DNA of 64,000 nt, taken from contig JAENWG010000001.1 of NCBI GenBank assembly GCA_016650175.1, positions 1 through 64,000 on the forward strand, written 5' to 3'. The notes beneath the pieces are model-generated. The model had not been told where the DNA came from. It searched no databases and saw nothing but the letters and a program-made list of their open reading frames with translations. Below, in pieces: positions 10,125 through 21,686 of the stretch; position 1 is the stretch's first letter; each line of letters opens with the position of its first letter. This stretch comes from Peptostreptococcaceae bacterium. GTDB lineage: Bacteria > Bacillota > Clostridia > Peptostreptococcales > Anaerovoracaceae. The position numbers and the translations under genes were made by a program.

Positions 10125-11303
10125 TTATTGCTTGAAAATATCAGCAATTCTTGTAAGCGCTTCTTCTAAAACATGTTTAGGGCAAGCAGCATTCAATCTA
10201 ACAAAACCTTCAATAGAATTACCAAACATCGCTCCGCCTTCTAAGATTACATGAGCTTCATCCGCAATCTTACAAAGTAACTCTGCTTCTGAGAGACCAT
10301 AATCCCTAAAATCAATCAAAGCTAAATACGTACCTTCCGGTTTGTTAAATCTAGCCTTAGGAAGATTTTCTTTAATAAACTCTTCCATAAAATCAAAATT
10401 ATCATCTAATACTTCATTTAATTCCTTAACCCATTCTTCGCCTTCGTTATATCCTGCAATAGTAGCTTCTACAGCAAAAGGATTTACGAAAATATCTCCT
10501 GTGTATTTTACAATCTTCTTTCTAATCTCCATATTGTTAATAACAAAATTAGTAATCTGAAGACCTGCTAGATTAAAAGTCTTATTAGCAGCAGTAGCAA
10601 GTATCATCTTGTCACCATTATATAGGTTATATGCAGAAACAAACTTGGCATCTTTTCTAATTAAGTCGCAATGAATTTCATCAGCTATAACAATAATATC
10701 GTAAGTTTCACATATTTCCATCATCCTCTTAACGTCGCTTTCGCTCCATATTTGTCCTACAGGATTATGAGGATTACAAAGCATAAATATTTTATTATGA
10801 CGATCTCTTGCCTTCTTTTCAAAGTCAATAAAATCTATACTGTAATTATTTTCAAAATCACATAAAAGTTTATTACTTACAATTTTTCTGTTAGTACCTT
10901 TTATTTGAGTAGCAAACGGATAATATACAGGCTCTTGAATTATGATTCCATCACCTTCATCAGTAAGTGCCCTTATAATATTTCTAATTCCAGCTACAGT
11001 ACCATTACTATATATTAAATCATTAGCATCAATATCAATATCATGTCTTCTCTTATACCAATTAATAATGCTCTCGTTATATTCATCAGATTTATACGTA
11101 TATCCAAAAATTTCATTATCTACTCTATCATGAAGGACTTTTAAAATCTCAGGTGCACACGCAAAGTCCATATCGGCTACCCAAAGATAAATGGTATCAT
11201 CATATGAATTAAGTTTTAGAATATCCTTAACCTTCTTGCTGTCCGTTTTAAATGAACTAGTGCCTATTCTGTCTACCTCTTTATTCCAATCGTATTTACT
11301 CAT
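10125..11303 (-). CDS. PatB/MalY-family PLP-dependent aminotransferase / cystathionine beta-lyase
   Basis: LWVADMDFACAPEI, IFMLCNPHNPVGQIW, ADEIHCDLI, NKTFNLAGLQ motifs. Confidence 0.9.
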   Translation of the reverse strand: MSKYDWNKEVDRIGTSSFKTDSKKVKDILKLNSYDDTIYLWVADMDFACAPEILKVLHDRVDNEIFGYTYKSDEYNESIINWYKRRHDIDIDANDLIYSNGTVAGIRNIIRALTDEGDGIIIQEPVYYPFATQIKGTNRKIVSNKLLCDFENNYSIDFIDFEKKARDRHNKIFMLCNPHNPVGQIWSESDVKRMMEICETYDIIVIADEIHCDLIRKDAKFVSAYNLYNGDKMILATAANKTFNLAGLQITNFVINNMEIRKKIVKYTGDIFVNPFAVEATIAGYNEGEEWVKELNEVLDDNFDFMEEFIKENLPKARFNKPEGTYLALIDFRDYGLSEAELLCKIADEAHVILEGGAMFGNSIEGFVRLNAACPKHVLEEALTRIADIFKQ

Positions 11304-11357
11304 ATATGCCTCCAAATTTTATTCCTAGTTATTATATCACAAATGCATGCGTATAAG

Positions 11358-11390
11358 AAAAAATCCAGCAGCTTTTAGCTACTGGATTCA
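11358..11390 (-). terminator. Terminator of groESL
   Basis: AATCCAGCAGCTTTTAGCTACTGGATT hairpin with a U-run on the minus strand. Confidence 0.7.
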
Positions 11391-11402
11391 TAAATTGTTC
11401 AG

Positions 11403-13049
<1,647 letters not shown>

Positions 13050-13331
13050 CTATTTTTCAACCTTAGCCAAAATATCGCTTTGGTTCATTATTGTATATTC
13101 TTTGCCACTGTATTTAACTTCAGTACCCGCATACTTGGAAAAAACGATTTTGTCTCCTGCTTCAAGTTCCATTGGTTCATCTTTAGTTCCAGGTCCTACA
13201 GCGACAACTTCCGCCACCTGTGGTTTTTCCTTAGCACTACTAGTCAATATAAGTCCACCCTGAGTCTTTTCCTCAGCTTCTAATTTCTTAATTATAACTC
13301 TGCTACCTAATGGTTTTAATCCTACGCTCAT
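13050..13331 (-). CDS. groES: Co-chaperonin GroES
   Basis: [34 protein letters not shown]... Confidence 0.98.
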   Translation of the reverse strand: MSVGLKPLGSRVIIKKLEAEEKTQGGLILTSSAKEKPQVAEVVAVGPGTKDEPMELEAGDKIVFSKYAGTEVKYSGKEYTIMNQSDILAKVEK

Positions 13332-13358
13332 TTTCTTACCTCCGTTAATTATTATTTA

Positions 13359-13385
13359 TTAGCACTCCTATTCTATGAGTGCTAA
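13359..13385. promoter_or_regulatory. CIRCE element (HrcA operator)
   Basis: Perfect TTAGCACTC-N9-GAGTGCTAA upstream of groES. Confidence 0.97.
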
Positions 13386-13470
13386 CCTACAGTGATTATT
13401 TTAATTCTAAAATGGCTATTTGTCAACAATTTATTCATATAAAATATGTGAATAATTCTTCACATAAAAT

Positions 13471-14277
13471 CTATTTCTCTCTGAAGTAATAAAATAGATA
13501 TTGTTGTGCAAATCCTCCGTACTCTCCGAACTTCATTTTAGCAAATTCGTTAATGCTTTTATCGCCTTCTAATCCAAACATTTCCTTCATAATACGCTTA
13601 ACCCAAACATCTATTGGAAAAGCATTATAATATCCCATTCCAAATAAAAGTATACAGTTAGCTACCTTTGGTCCTATCCCATTAAAAGAAAGAAGCCAAT
13701 TCGTAGCTTGATCTATATCACTCTCTTTTCTATCATTTTGAAACTGCTTAGCAGCATCAATTATATATTTAGCTCTATAACCAAGTTTGATATCTTCTAA
13801 ATCGGTAACATCCAGTTTCGCTAAAATATTTGCATCTGGAAACGAATAGTACTTTTTATCTTCATATTCATAAACTTCATTGCCATATTTTTTTGATAAC
13901 TTCTCAACGCAACCTTTTATTCTAGGAATATTATTATTCTGCGAGATAATGAAAGAAACTAATACTTCCCATAAGTCCTGGTTTAGGATTCTCATACCAT
14001 ATCCGTATTTTAAAGATTCTCGCATAGAACTTTCCGACTTACTTAATGTTGCTTTGATTTCGCCATAATCTCTATTTAAATCAAAGTACTCATTCCAATT
14101 AAGCTCTCCGGTCGCTTCTATATTAAGTATATTATCTTTTAAAGTAACCTTAGCAAATACTCCTTGTACAACTCCAATATATGTATCATCAATTTTGCTC
14201 CATCTGAAACATTGCCCACACTGAAAAACGTGGTCTAAATTAATATCTTTAACATCAGTCATCAACGTGTTCAACAT
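13471..14277 (-). CDS. 8-oxoguanine DNA glycosylase / HhH-GPD family
   Basis: OGG-N style FQCGQCFRW; HhH LLSFNGIGPKVANCILLFG...FPIDVWVKRIM. Confidence 0.92.
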   Translation of the reverse strand: MLNTLMTDVKDINLDHVFQCGQCFRWSKIDDTYIGVVQGVFAKVTLKDNILNIEATGELNWNEYFDLNRDYGEIKATLSKSESSMRESLKYGYGMRILNQDLWEVLVSFIISQNNNIPRIKGCVEKLSKKYGNEVYEYEDKKYYSFPDANILAKLDVTDLEDIKLGYRAKYIIDAAKQFQNDRKESDIDQATNWLLSFNGIGPKVANCILLFGMGYYNAFPIDVWVKRIMKEMFGLEGDKSINEFAKMKFGEYGGFAQQYLFYYFREK

Positions 14278-15088
14278 AAAATCTTATATCCTTTATCTCA
14301 ACATTAAGCGTTGTCATTTGAAACGCTGTCATATCCTCTATCATATTTTTAACTTTCTCTTGAAAATCTTTGATAACATCCATCATTTCATCGCAATATC
14401 TAGCAGTTATATCTATATCTATTTCTAGGTAGCTTGTTTTAGCATTATCATAATATGTACCTACAAGCAAATACTTACTATACTCAGCTGCAGCACATTT
14501 TATTATATCCCCTAAAACTCTCTCGCTAATTACATATTGTCCCGCATAACTAAACGTAGGCCTTACTACTGTTCTTTCCTGAGTCGAAGAACTCTCAGTT
14601 TTCGAAAACGATTTAAATAATTTGAGTGGATTCATAAAATATCCCGCAAAGTCACGTTTAAGCTGAAATGTCGGTGCAGGGATTACATGCTCACCTTGCT
14701 GTTTTCTCTGTTTTCTAGCAGTATTTCTCTCGCTTTCAGAAGTAATATCATCTATATATATTCGTTCATCTGGCGCATGAAGCTCTAATCTTTCAATTAT
14801 TATATCTACCATGCGATCCGACGTACCTATTACAACTATGCTTTTAGGCTTTGTTTCAATAATTTTGTCTCTAACGTTTTCTCTCCATTCTGGGTATACA
14901 AAAAGAGCCGTTTTAACTGCACCAATTACAGTACTTGCCTTTTTAGCAGAAGTTCCGGCAATAACATTGTTCTTATAGATGAAAAGACCATCATCTATAA
15001 TTCCTTCTATATTAAATTGTTTGCAGAGATTCATGGCCTGGTAACTCTTACCAGTTCCACTTCCTCCCGAAAAAGAATAAACTTTCAT
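14255..15088 (-). CDS. P-loop ATPase with C-terminal Asp23/Gls24-like domain
   Basis: MKVYSFSGGSGTGKSYQAMNLC Walker A at the likely start (M30 of the ORF-track ORF). C-terminus GQYVISERVLGDIIKCAAAEYSKYLLVGTYY resembles Asp23/Gls24. The upstream ORF extension overlaps the divergent ferredoxin RBS. Confidence 0.65.
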   Translation of the reverse strand: MKVYSFSGGSGTGKSYQAMNLCKQFNIEGIIDDGLFIYKNNVIAGTSAKKASTVIGAVKTALFVYPEWRENVRDKIIETKPKSIVVIGTSDRMVDIIIERLELHAPDERIYIDDITSESERNTARKQRKQQGEHVIPAPTFQLKRDFAGYFMNPLKLFKSFSKTESSSTQERTVVRPTFSYAGQYVISERVLGDIIKCAAAEYSKYLLVGTYYDNAKTSYLEIDIDITARYCDEMMDVIKDFQEKVKNMIEDMTAFQMTTLNVEIKDIRFYVEHVDD

Positions 15089-15173
15089 CTTTACAAAACC
15101 ATCCTCTTCTGTTATACTAATTTTCGGAACGTACGCATAAGAACGTTTAACACTAATTTTAGGAGGTAACAAC

Positions 15174-15341
15174 ATGGCTTATAAAATCACTGACGAGTGT
15201 ATCGGTTGTGGAGCTTGCTTAGACTCATGTCCAACAGGTGCAATCACAGAAGGTACTCCTTACGAAATAGACGAAGCTACTTGCATTGACTGCGGAGCTT
15301 GTGTAGGCGAATGTCCTACTGGCGCTATTATCGAAGGATAA
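15174..15341 (+). CDS. 2[4Fe-4S] ferredoxin, 55 aa (missing from the ORF track)
   Basis: MAYKITDECIGCGACLDSCPTGAITEGTPYEIDEATCIDCGACVGECPTGAIIEG*; two CxxCxxCxxxCP motifs; AGGAGG RBS. Confidence 0.97.
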   Translation: MAYKITDECIGCGACLDSCPTGAITEGTPYEIDEATCIDCGACVGECPTGAIIEG

Positions 15342-15354
15342 TAATTACAAATTA

Positions 15355-15380
15355 AACCGTAGCAACGCTACGGTTTTTTT
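15355..15380 (+). terminator. Terminator of the ferredoxin gene
   Basis: AACCGTAGC-AAC-GCTACGGTTTTTTT. Confidence 0.9.
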
Positions 15381-15386
15381 ATTGCC

Positions 15387-16082
15387 TTATTTCGCTTTTT
15401 TAGCTTCCTCAGCAACCTCAGTTTTCTGCTTAAACATTGTTGCCTCTTTACTCGACATGTTATTCATCTGGAAAGCTAGCGTATGCAAGTTCTCACTCAA
15501 ATGTACATTCTCAAGCGCAATTCTATCCGGCACCTCAATATCAATCGGTGTGAAATTCCATATACCCTTAATGCCTGCAAAGATTAGCTTATCAGCTACC
15601 TCTTGAGCATTATCTCTTGTTACACAGATAACTCCAATATCAATATTGTTCTCTTCTACAAATTCTACAATGTTTTCAAAGTCATATACTTCAATGTCAT
15701 TGATTTTAAGACCGATTATTTTAGGGTTAATATCAAAGAGACCCAAAACCTTGAAACCTGATCTATAGTAATAAGTATAGTTTGTGATAGCTTGTCCTAA
15801 ATTACCAGAACCCACCATTACCATCTTATATTCCTTATCAAGCCCAAGTATAGCACTTATCTCATTATATAAACCTTCTACATTATAGCCATATCCCTGT
15901 TGTCCAAATCCCCCAAATGTATTTAAGTCCTGTCTAATTTGAGAAGCCGTGTATCCAATCAATGCACTAAGTTCATTAGAAGATATTTTAGTAACTCCCT
16001 TTTTCCTTAATTCATTTAAGTAACGTCTGTATCTAGGGAGTCTTTTAATGACCGCACTAGAAATTCTCGTATTTTTAGCCAT
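15387..16082 (-). CDS. rex: Redox-sensing transcriptional repressor Rex
   Basis: IKRLPRYRRYLNEL...SSNELSALIGYTASQIRQDLNTFGGFGQQGYGYNV; Rossmann VGSGNLGQA. Confidence 0.96.
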   Translation of the reverse strand: MAKNTRISSAVIKRLPRYRRYLNELRKKGVTKISSNELSALIGYTASQIRQDLNTFGGFGQQGYGYNVEGLYNEISAILGLDKEYKMVMVGSGNLGQAITNYTYYYRSGFKVLGLFDINPKIIGLKINDIEVYDFENIVEFVEENNIDIGVICVTRDNAQEVADKLIFAGIKGIWNFTPIDIEVPDRIALENVHLSENLHTLAFQMNNMSSKEATMFKQKTEVAEEAKKAK

Positions 16083-16108
16083 TTTATTTCCTTCTCTCAA
16101 TAAACAAA

Positions 16109-16336
16109 TTACTTATTATCTTCTACGTATTTTACTAAATTTTCTACAGTTACTAAATTTTCAGCTTCGTCATCAGGAATTTCAATTTCGTATTCCTCTT
16201 CAATGCTAAGAATAATTTCTACTGCGTCTAAAGAATCAGCTTCTAAATCTTTCATTAAGTTTGTTTTAAGCTCAACTAAAGATTCATCAACTCCTAATTG
16301 TTCAATTATAATTTCTCTTATCTTTTCAAAAACCAT
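16109..16336 (-). CDS. acpP: Acyl carrier protein
   Basis: NLMKDLEADSLDAVEIILSIEEEYEIEIPDDEAENLVTV. Confidence 0.96.
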   Translation of the reverse strand: MVFEKIREIIIEQLGVDESLVELKTNLMKDLEADSLDAVEIILSIEEEYEIEIPDDEAENLVTVENLVKYVEDNK

Positions 16337-16414
16337 TTTAAGTCCTCCTGTTTCCTTTTATTATCAAACCATATTATAGCAAATATTAAGAATTTTGCAA
16401 GTTTATTTTTGTTC

Positions 16415-18334
16415 TTACTGCAATTTCATCCATTTGCTATACTTTTCGTCCAATTCCTTTTTACATTTTATCGTATCTTTTTCGTACTTTGTAAGAAGTA
16501 CATGATCCGTAAAATTATCTTCATTACACATTTCACTGTGATAAAAATCTATTTTTTCTTCAAGCTCAGCAATATCTTCCTCAAGCTTTTCGATGTCTCT
16601 TTCTCGCCTTCTGTACTTAGCTTCCTCTTCTTTTTTCTGCTTCCTACCTACCTCAGCAGATACCATAGGCTCTGCCATATTATTGTCACCAGCTAGTACA
16701 TGCAAATGCTCTTTGCCAGATTTAATCTCATTACTCTTTTCAATATAGTAATCATAGTTACCAAGGTATTCTACAAATCCATTAGAAGTAAGCTCTAGTA
16801 TCTTCGTTGGAATCTTATTTAATAAATATCTATCATGAGAAACTATAATCATAGTACCCTCATATTGCTTAAGTGCATCCTCAAAAACTTCTTTAGCATC
16901 AATATCTAAGTGATTAGTAGGTTCATCAAGTATTAATGTATTAGAACCTGCCATCATCATTTTTAAAAGAGATAATCTAGCCTTTTCTCCTCCGCTTAGT
17001 GATCCTACCTTTTTAAATACAGTATCATTTTTAAAAAGAAATCTTCCTAAAACTGATCTTATTTCACCATCCGAATAAAGAACATACGCATCATGAAGTT
17101 CTTCCATTACCGTCTTTTCATCATCCATTAGAAGTTGACCTTGGTCATAATATCCAAAATCTACATTGTGTCCAACCTTTAGGTATCCTTCATCACAAGG
17201 AATTTGACCCATTATCATTTTAAGAAGCGTAGTCTTCCCTATACCGTTGTCTCCAACTATACAGATTTTATCTCCTCTTTTAATGTCAAAAGCAACATTC
17301 TTAAAAAGATCCTTCTTTTCAAATGATTTTTCTAGATTTTCGCCTATAAGTACATCTTTACCACTAGGGAAATTTTCCCTAAAAGTAATTTTTAATTTAC
17401 CAGTAGAATATAGCGGTTTATCTTTGCGTTCAACAGCATCAAGTCTCTTTTCTCTTGATCTCGCTCTTTTGGCAAGCTTTTCAGTGCCACGCTCTTTAAA
17501 CTTTCTAACTATATCTTCTTGTCTAGCTAGCTCTTTTCTCTGTTTTTCATATGCGCTAAATTCAGCATCTCTCTTTTCACTTCTCTTAACAGAATACTCT
17601 GAGTAATTACCAGTATACACACTGAGCTTGTTATTATCAACTTCAAAAACTTTGTTTACAAGCTTATCTAAGAAGTATCTATCATGAGAAACTAACACCA
17701 CGGTACCGTTATATGACCTTAAATACTGCTCTAGCCACTTTAAAGTACCTATGTCCAAGTGATTGGTAGGTTCATCCAAAAAGAGTATATCAGGCTTTCT
17801 TAACAGTAAGCACGCAAGTGAAAGCCTTGTTCTCTCTCCACCAGATAGTGTATTTATAGGTTTGTCAAAATAGTCTTCTCCAAAAGCCATGCTTTTAAGA
17901 ATTCCTTTAATCTCGCTTTTATATGTATATCCGCCCAAGTACTTATACTTTTCTTGAAGCTGTGTAAATCTATCTATGTTTTTATTTAAATTCTTGTCAT
18001 TTTCGTCACCTAGTTTTTCAGATAAATCGTACATATCTTTTTCAAGCTTGTATAAACCCGAAAAAATCTGATTAACTTCCTGTATTACGGTATTATCTGA
18101 ATTAAAACTATCATTTTGTTCAAGATAGCCAATTTTATTATCAGACGATATATAAAAACTACCTGACGTAGCTTCCAGCTCACCAGTTAATATCTTTAAC
18201 AAAGTAGTTTTACCAGCACCGTTGATTCCAACGATACCCACCTTGTCACCTTTATTGATATGAAAAGATACATCTGTAATGATTTCATCTATTCCATAAG
18301 ATTTACTTAAGTTATTAGCTGATATTACAATCAT
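16415..18334 (-). CDS. ABC-F family ATP-binding protein
   Basis: Two ABC domains (GINGAGKTTLLK, GDNGIGKTTLLK), two LSGGE signatures, DEPTNHLDI twice. Confidence 0.94.
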   Translation of the reverse strand: MIVISANNLSKSYGIDEIITDVSFHINKGDKVGIVGINGAGKTTLLKILTGELEATSGSFYISSDNKIGYLEQNDSFNSDNTVIQEVNQIFSGLYKLEKDMYDLSEKLGDENDKNLNKNIDRFTQLQEKYKYLGGYTYKSEIKGILKSMAFGEDYFDKPINTLSGGERTRLSLACLLLRKPDILFLDEPTNHLDIGTLKWLEQYLRSYNGTVVLVSHDRYFLDKLVNKVFEVDNNKLSVYTGNYSEYSVKRSEKRDAEFSAYEKQRKELARQEDIVRKFKERGTEKLAKRARSREKRLDAVERKDKPLYSTGKLKITFRENFPSGKDVLIGENLEKSFEKKDLFKNVAFDIKRGDKICIVGDNGIGKTTLLKMIMGQIPCDEGYLKVGHNVDFGYYDQGQLLMDDEKTVMEELHDAYVLYSDGEIRSVLGRFLFKNDTVFKKVGSLSGGEKARLSLLKMMMAGSNTLILDEPTNHLDIDAKEVFEDALKQYEGTMIIVSHDRYLLNKIPTKILELTSNGFVEYLGNYDYYIEKSNEIKSGKEHLHVLAGDNNMAEPMVSAEVGRKQKKEEEAKYRRRERDIEKLEEDIAELEEKIDFYHSEMCNEDNFTDHVLLTKYEKDTIKCKKELDEKYSKWMKLQ

Positions 18335-19347
18335 ATTTCAAGCCCCGGATATGCATCTAGTGACAAATCAGATATCTCTCCCTTTTTCATTTTATAATAA
18401 GCTGCGCAACCAATCATAGCTCCGTTATCAGTGCATAAAATAGGACTAGGTTTATATAACTTAATACCTTCCTCTTTGCACCTTTCACTTAACATATCAT
18501 TAAGTCTAGAATTTGCTGCTACTCCACCTGCCACAACCAAAGCATCCTGATTAAGCATCTTAGCAGCGCTAATTGCTTTATTAACTATTACTTCTAATAC
18601 CGCTTCTTGAAAGCTAGCTGCTATATCTGCGGTATTTATATCATCACCCTTTTGTTTAGCTCTGTTAACATGGTTTAATACACCTGTTTTGGTTCCACTA
18701 AAACTAAAATCTAAGCATCCTTTTTCAAGATAAACTCTTTTAAAGTTTATAGCCGTTTTGTTTCCTTTTTTAGCCAATTCATCAATTTTAGGTCCGCCTG
18801 GATAGCCAAGACCAATTACCCTTGCCACCTTGTCATAGGCTTCACCAATTGCATCATCTCTAGTGCTGCCTAATACTTCACAGCTGTCATAATCATTTAC
18901 CATAACAATATTAGTATGGCCACCTGATACGATAAGGCCTAAAAATGGAGGCTCTAAATCTTTAAATTCAATATAGTTTGCAGCTATATGCCCATGCATG
19001 TGATTAACACCAACTAGTGGTATATCCTTAGCAAAACTAATAGCTTTTGCAGTTGCAACTCCAATTAAAAGTGATCCTACAAGACCAGGTCCATAAGCAA
19101 CACCTATTAAATCGATATCATCAATCGTGACTTTTGCTTCCGCTAATGCTTCATCTAAAACACCGTTGATATTTTCAAGATGATGCCTAGATGCTATCTC
19201 TGGAACAACTCCTCCAAAGTTTTTATGTATATCAATTTGAGATGAAATAACATTTGATAACACTTCTCTGCCATCAGCTAGAATTGCTATCGCCGTTTCA
19301 TCACAACTAGTTTCTATTCCCATTGTAAGATGTCTACCGTCTAACAT
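18331..19347 (-). CDS. tsaD: tRNA threonylcarbamoyladenosine biosynthesis protein TsaD
   Basis: MGIETSCDETAIAIL...ASRHHLENI...HMHGHIAA...DFSFSGTKTG. Confidence 0.98.
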   Translation of the reverse strand: MLDGRHLTMGIETSCDETAIAILADGREVLSNVISSQIDIHKNFGGVVPEIASRHHLENINGVLDEALAEAKVTIDDIDLIGVAYGPGLVGSLLIGVATAKAISFAKDIPLVGVNHMHGHIAANYIEFKDLEPPFLGLIVSGGHTNIVMVNDYDSCEVLGSTRDDAIGEAYDKVARVIGLGYPGGPKIDELAKKGNKTAINFKRVYLEKGCLDFSFSGTKTGVLNHVNRAKQKGDDINTADIAASFQEAVLEVIVNKAISAAKMLNQDALVVAGGVAANSRLNDMLSERCKEEGIKLYKPSPILCTDNGAMIGCAAYYKMKKGEISDLSLDAYPGLEI

Positions 19348-19784
19348 ATATCAACCTTCCACATTATAATTGCGTTTTCACCATTATCTTCATAATAGTT
19401 TTTTCTAATTCCTAAATTCTTAAATCCAAACTTTTCGTATAACTTAATCCCAGCTACATTACTTTCTCTTACTTCTAACGAAAGAGCATTTGTTCCCTTT
19501 GTTTTAGCTATTTCTATAACCTGTTCTAAAAGCTTAGTAGCTATTGATCGCCTTCTGTATTCAGGAAGTACCGATACATTCGTAATATCGCCCTCATCTA
19601 ATACGAACCATATTCCAAGGTATCCGACTACCATGCCATCAACATCCGCGACTATTAAAGTAGCCAATTCATTTATTTCTATTTCGCGCTTTATCGAATT
19701 CTTTGACCAAGGAGTGGTAAAACATTTATTTTCTACATTTACAATATCATCTATATCTTCACTGACAGCAAGTCTAATATTCAT
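19341..19784 (-). CDS. rimI: Ribosomal protein S18-alanine N-acetyltransferase
   Basis: GNAT fold; EVRESNVAGIKLYEKFGF; located between tsaB and tsaD. Confidence 0.93.
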   Translation of the reverse strand: MNIRLAVSEDIDDIVNVENKCFTTPWSKNSIKREIEINELATLIVADVDGMVVGYLGIWFVLDEGDITNVSVLPEYRRRSIATKLLEQVIEIAKTKGTNALSLEVRESNVAGIKLYEKFGFKNLGIRKNYYEDNGENAIIMWKVDIC

Positions 19785-20479
19785 TACAGCTTACCTTCGT
19801 CTAGCTTTTGTTGCGCTTCAGGCTTACGCATATAATCTGGATGTACATCATAAACTCGAATTAAATCACCATTAACATATTTTTTTAATGCTGCTTTTGC
19901 TACAAGTTCAGCGGACTGGTGTCTTACTTCTTCTTCAGTAAATTTAAATTTTAGCCCTACTTCATTCATATTTTCACTGATTATTTCTTCATACGCATCT
20001 ATACCATCACCATAAAATATGACATTCTCCGGTTTTTTTTCTTTTAATATATCTAAGATTTCTGTAAGCATATATGGTCCTGCCTTTAAAACCTCTTCTT
20101 CGCCTTTATATATAGCTCCATACACCTGTCCTCTTCTAGCATTTATTATCGGACAAATCATTTCATTAATTTCTAATTCTTTAAAACTTTCTAGTGTGCC
20201 AATCTCTATGCAAGGTAGTTTAAGCACTTGCGCTATTGCTCTTGCCGTAGTTACACCTATTCTAATACCCGTAAACGAACCAGGACCAACGGATACTGCT
20301 ATCGCAGATAAATCTTCCTTTTTGATGCCCATATCTTTAATACAGGTATCTGCTAAAAGGGTTAGATCTTTTAAATGATTAAAATTATCATATGATTTAT
20401 GGACACAAAAATTACCACCATCATCAATTAATGCTGTTGACCCATATTTACCTGTTGTCTCAAACGCTAATATGTACAT
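19784..20479 (-). CDS. tsaB: TsaB
   Basis: LAFETTGKYGSTALI...VSVGPGSFTGIRIGVTTARAIAQ. Confidence 0.96.
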   Translation of the reverse strand: MYILAFETTGKYGSTALIDDGGNFCVHKSYDNFNHLKDLTLLADTCIKDMGIKKEDLSAIAVSVGPGSFTGIRIGVTTARAIAQVLKLPCIEIGTLESFKELEINEMICPIINARRGQVYGAIYKGEEEVLKAGPYMLTEILDILKEKKPENVIFYGDGIDAYEEIISENMNEVGLKFKFTEEEVRHQSAELVAKAALKKYVNGDLIRVYDVHPDYMRKPEAQQKLDEGKL

Positions 20480-20886
20480 CTATAAATCCTTTCGTCATCG
20501 TTAATGCCTTGTTCAATTTCAATAGTCACTCGGTTTTCCGGAAGAGAATCTATTACTTTATCTGCCCATTCTACTACACATACTCCGTTACCATAGAAAT
20601 ATTCATCTGCTCCTATTTCAAAAAGCTCCTCTTCATTTTCTATTCTATATACATCAAAGTGGAAGAGAGGTATTCTTCCACTTTGGTATTCTTTTACTAT
20701 TGTAAAAGTTGGGCTATTAACGTTTTCCTTAATACCTAGACCTTCTGCAATGTATTTGGTTAAGGTAGTTTTACCTGTACCCAAGTCACCTATTAGGGCA
20801 ACTACATCACCTGGCTTAAGCATTTTCGCTAATTTAAGTCCATATTCTCTTGTTTCTTTTTCGTTACTAATATTTATTATTTCCAA
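20467..20886 (-). CDS. tsaE: TsaE
   Basis: ALIGDLGTGKTTLTKYIAEGLGI...SPTFTIVKEY...HFDVYRI. Confidence 0.97.
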   Translation of the reverse strand: MEIINISNEKETREYGLKLAKMLKPGDVVALIGDLGTGKTTLTKYIAEGLGIKENVNSPTFTIVKEYQSGRIPLFHFDVYRIENEEELFEIGADEYFYGNGVCVVEWADKVIDSLPENRVTIEIEQGINDDERIYRCTY

Positions 20887-20897
20887 ATCAGCATTCC

Positions 20898-21446
20898 TTA
20901 TTCATTATGTAAAAATTTTGAAATCCTCTTATAAACTAAGAACGTGATTGTTCCGTTTATTCCGCCTTTTAATAAATTAAATGGCACTATAATTGGTAAA
21001 AGCATATCTTTAACAGCCTCTACCGGCACGCCCATAAATATAGGTGTAACTACTAAGTTCATTATACACATTATTACCGTCATTACAAACACACCAATTA
21101 CTATTGCTACTATTGCAGTTTTTCTGGTTTTGCTTCTCTGGTAAAGAACTCCCACTATAACAGCAAATGCTCCTGTTGCAATGAAATGCATAATGAATCC
21201 ATAGATACCATCTCCTCCAAGCACAAAGGCTTGAATAAACGACACTACTAAAGTGACCAAGATTCCAGCTATAGGTCCAAACGCAAACGCCGTAATATAA
21301 ATCGGAATATCTGCAGGATCATAAACTAAAAATGGTGCAAGTGGGAATGGAATCCTTATTAATAGGACCAACACACAGGATATGGCAACCATCATTGCCA
21401 GCTTTACCATCTTCTTGGTATTCATTGAATTACTACTTGTTCTCAT
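20898..21446 (-). CDS. ribU: ECF transporter S component, riboflavin (RibU-like)
   Basis: Six-TM S-component pattern (FLVYDPADIPIYITAFAFGPIAGILVTLVVSFIQAF) downstream of an FMN riboswitch. Confidence 0.88.
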   Translation of the reverse strand: MRTSSNSMNTKKMVKLAMMVAISCVLVLLIRIPFPLAPFLVYDPADIPIYITAFAFGPIAGILVTLVVSFIQAFVLGGDGIYGFIMHFIATGAFAVIVGVLYQRSKTRKTAIVAIVIGVFVMTVIMCIMNLVVTPIFMGVPVEAVKDMLLPIIVPFNLLKGGINGTITFLVYKRISKFLHNE

Positions 21447-21542
21447 AACATCTTCCTCCTAAATAATTTGGAATCTGTCAGGCAATTAAAAAGCCTTGAA
21501 AATAAATTCAAGGCAAACAAAACAACAAATTAAAATTCGCGT

Positions 21543-21663
21543 TTCTTTCATCCGGACTATACCGTCGGTATGGGATTTACACCCATTCAGCTTTCGCTCG
21601 TGGACTTATGGTTTTACCAATTACCACCGGTGAGGATTTGCGCCTCGCCCTGAAACAGATCTT
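21543..21663 (-). promoter_or_regulatory. FMN riboswitch (RFN element)
   Basis: Minus strand: CAGGGCGAGGCGCAAATCCTCACCGGTGGTAAT...GTCCACGAGCGAAAG...GGGTGTAAATCCCATACCGACGGTATAGTCCGGATGAAAGA. Confidence 0.97.
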
Positions 21664-21686
21664 TCTTTTAGTATATTACATCAAAA

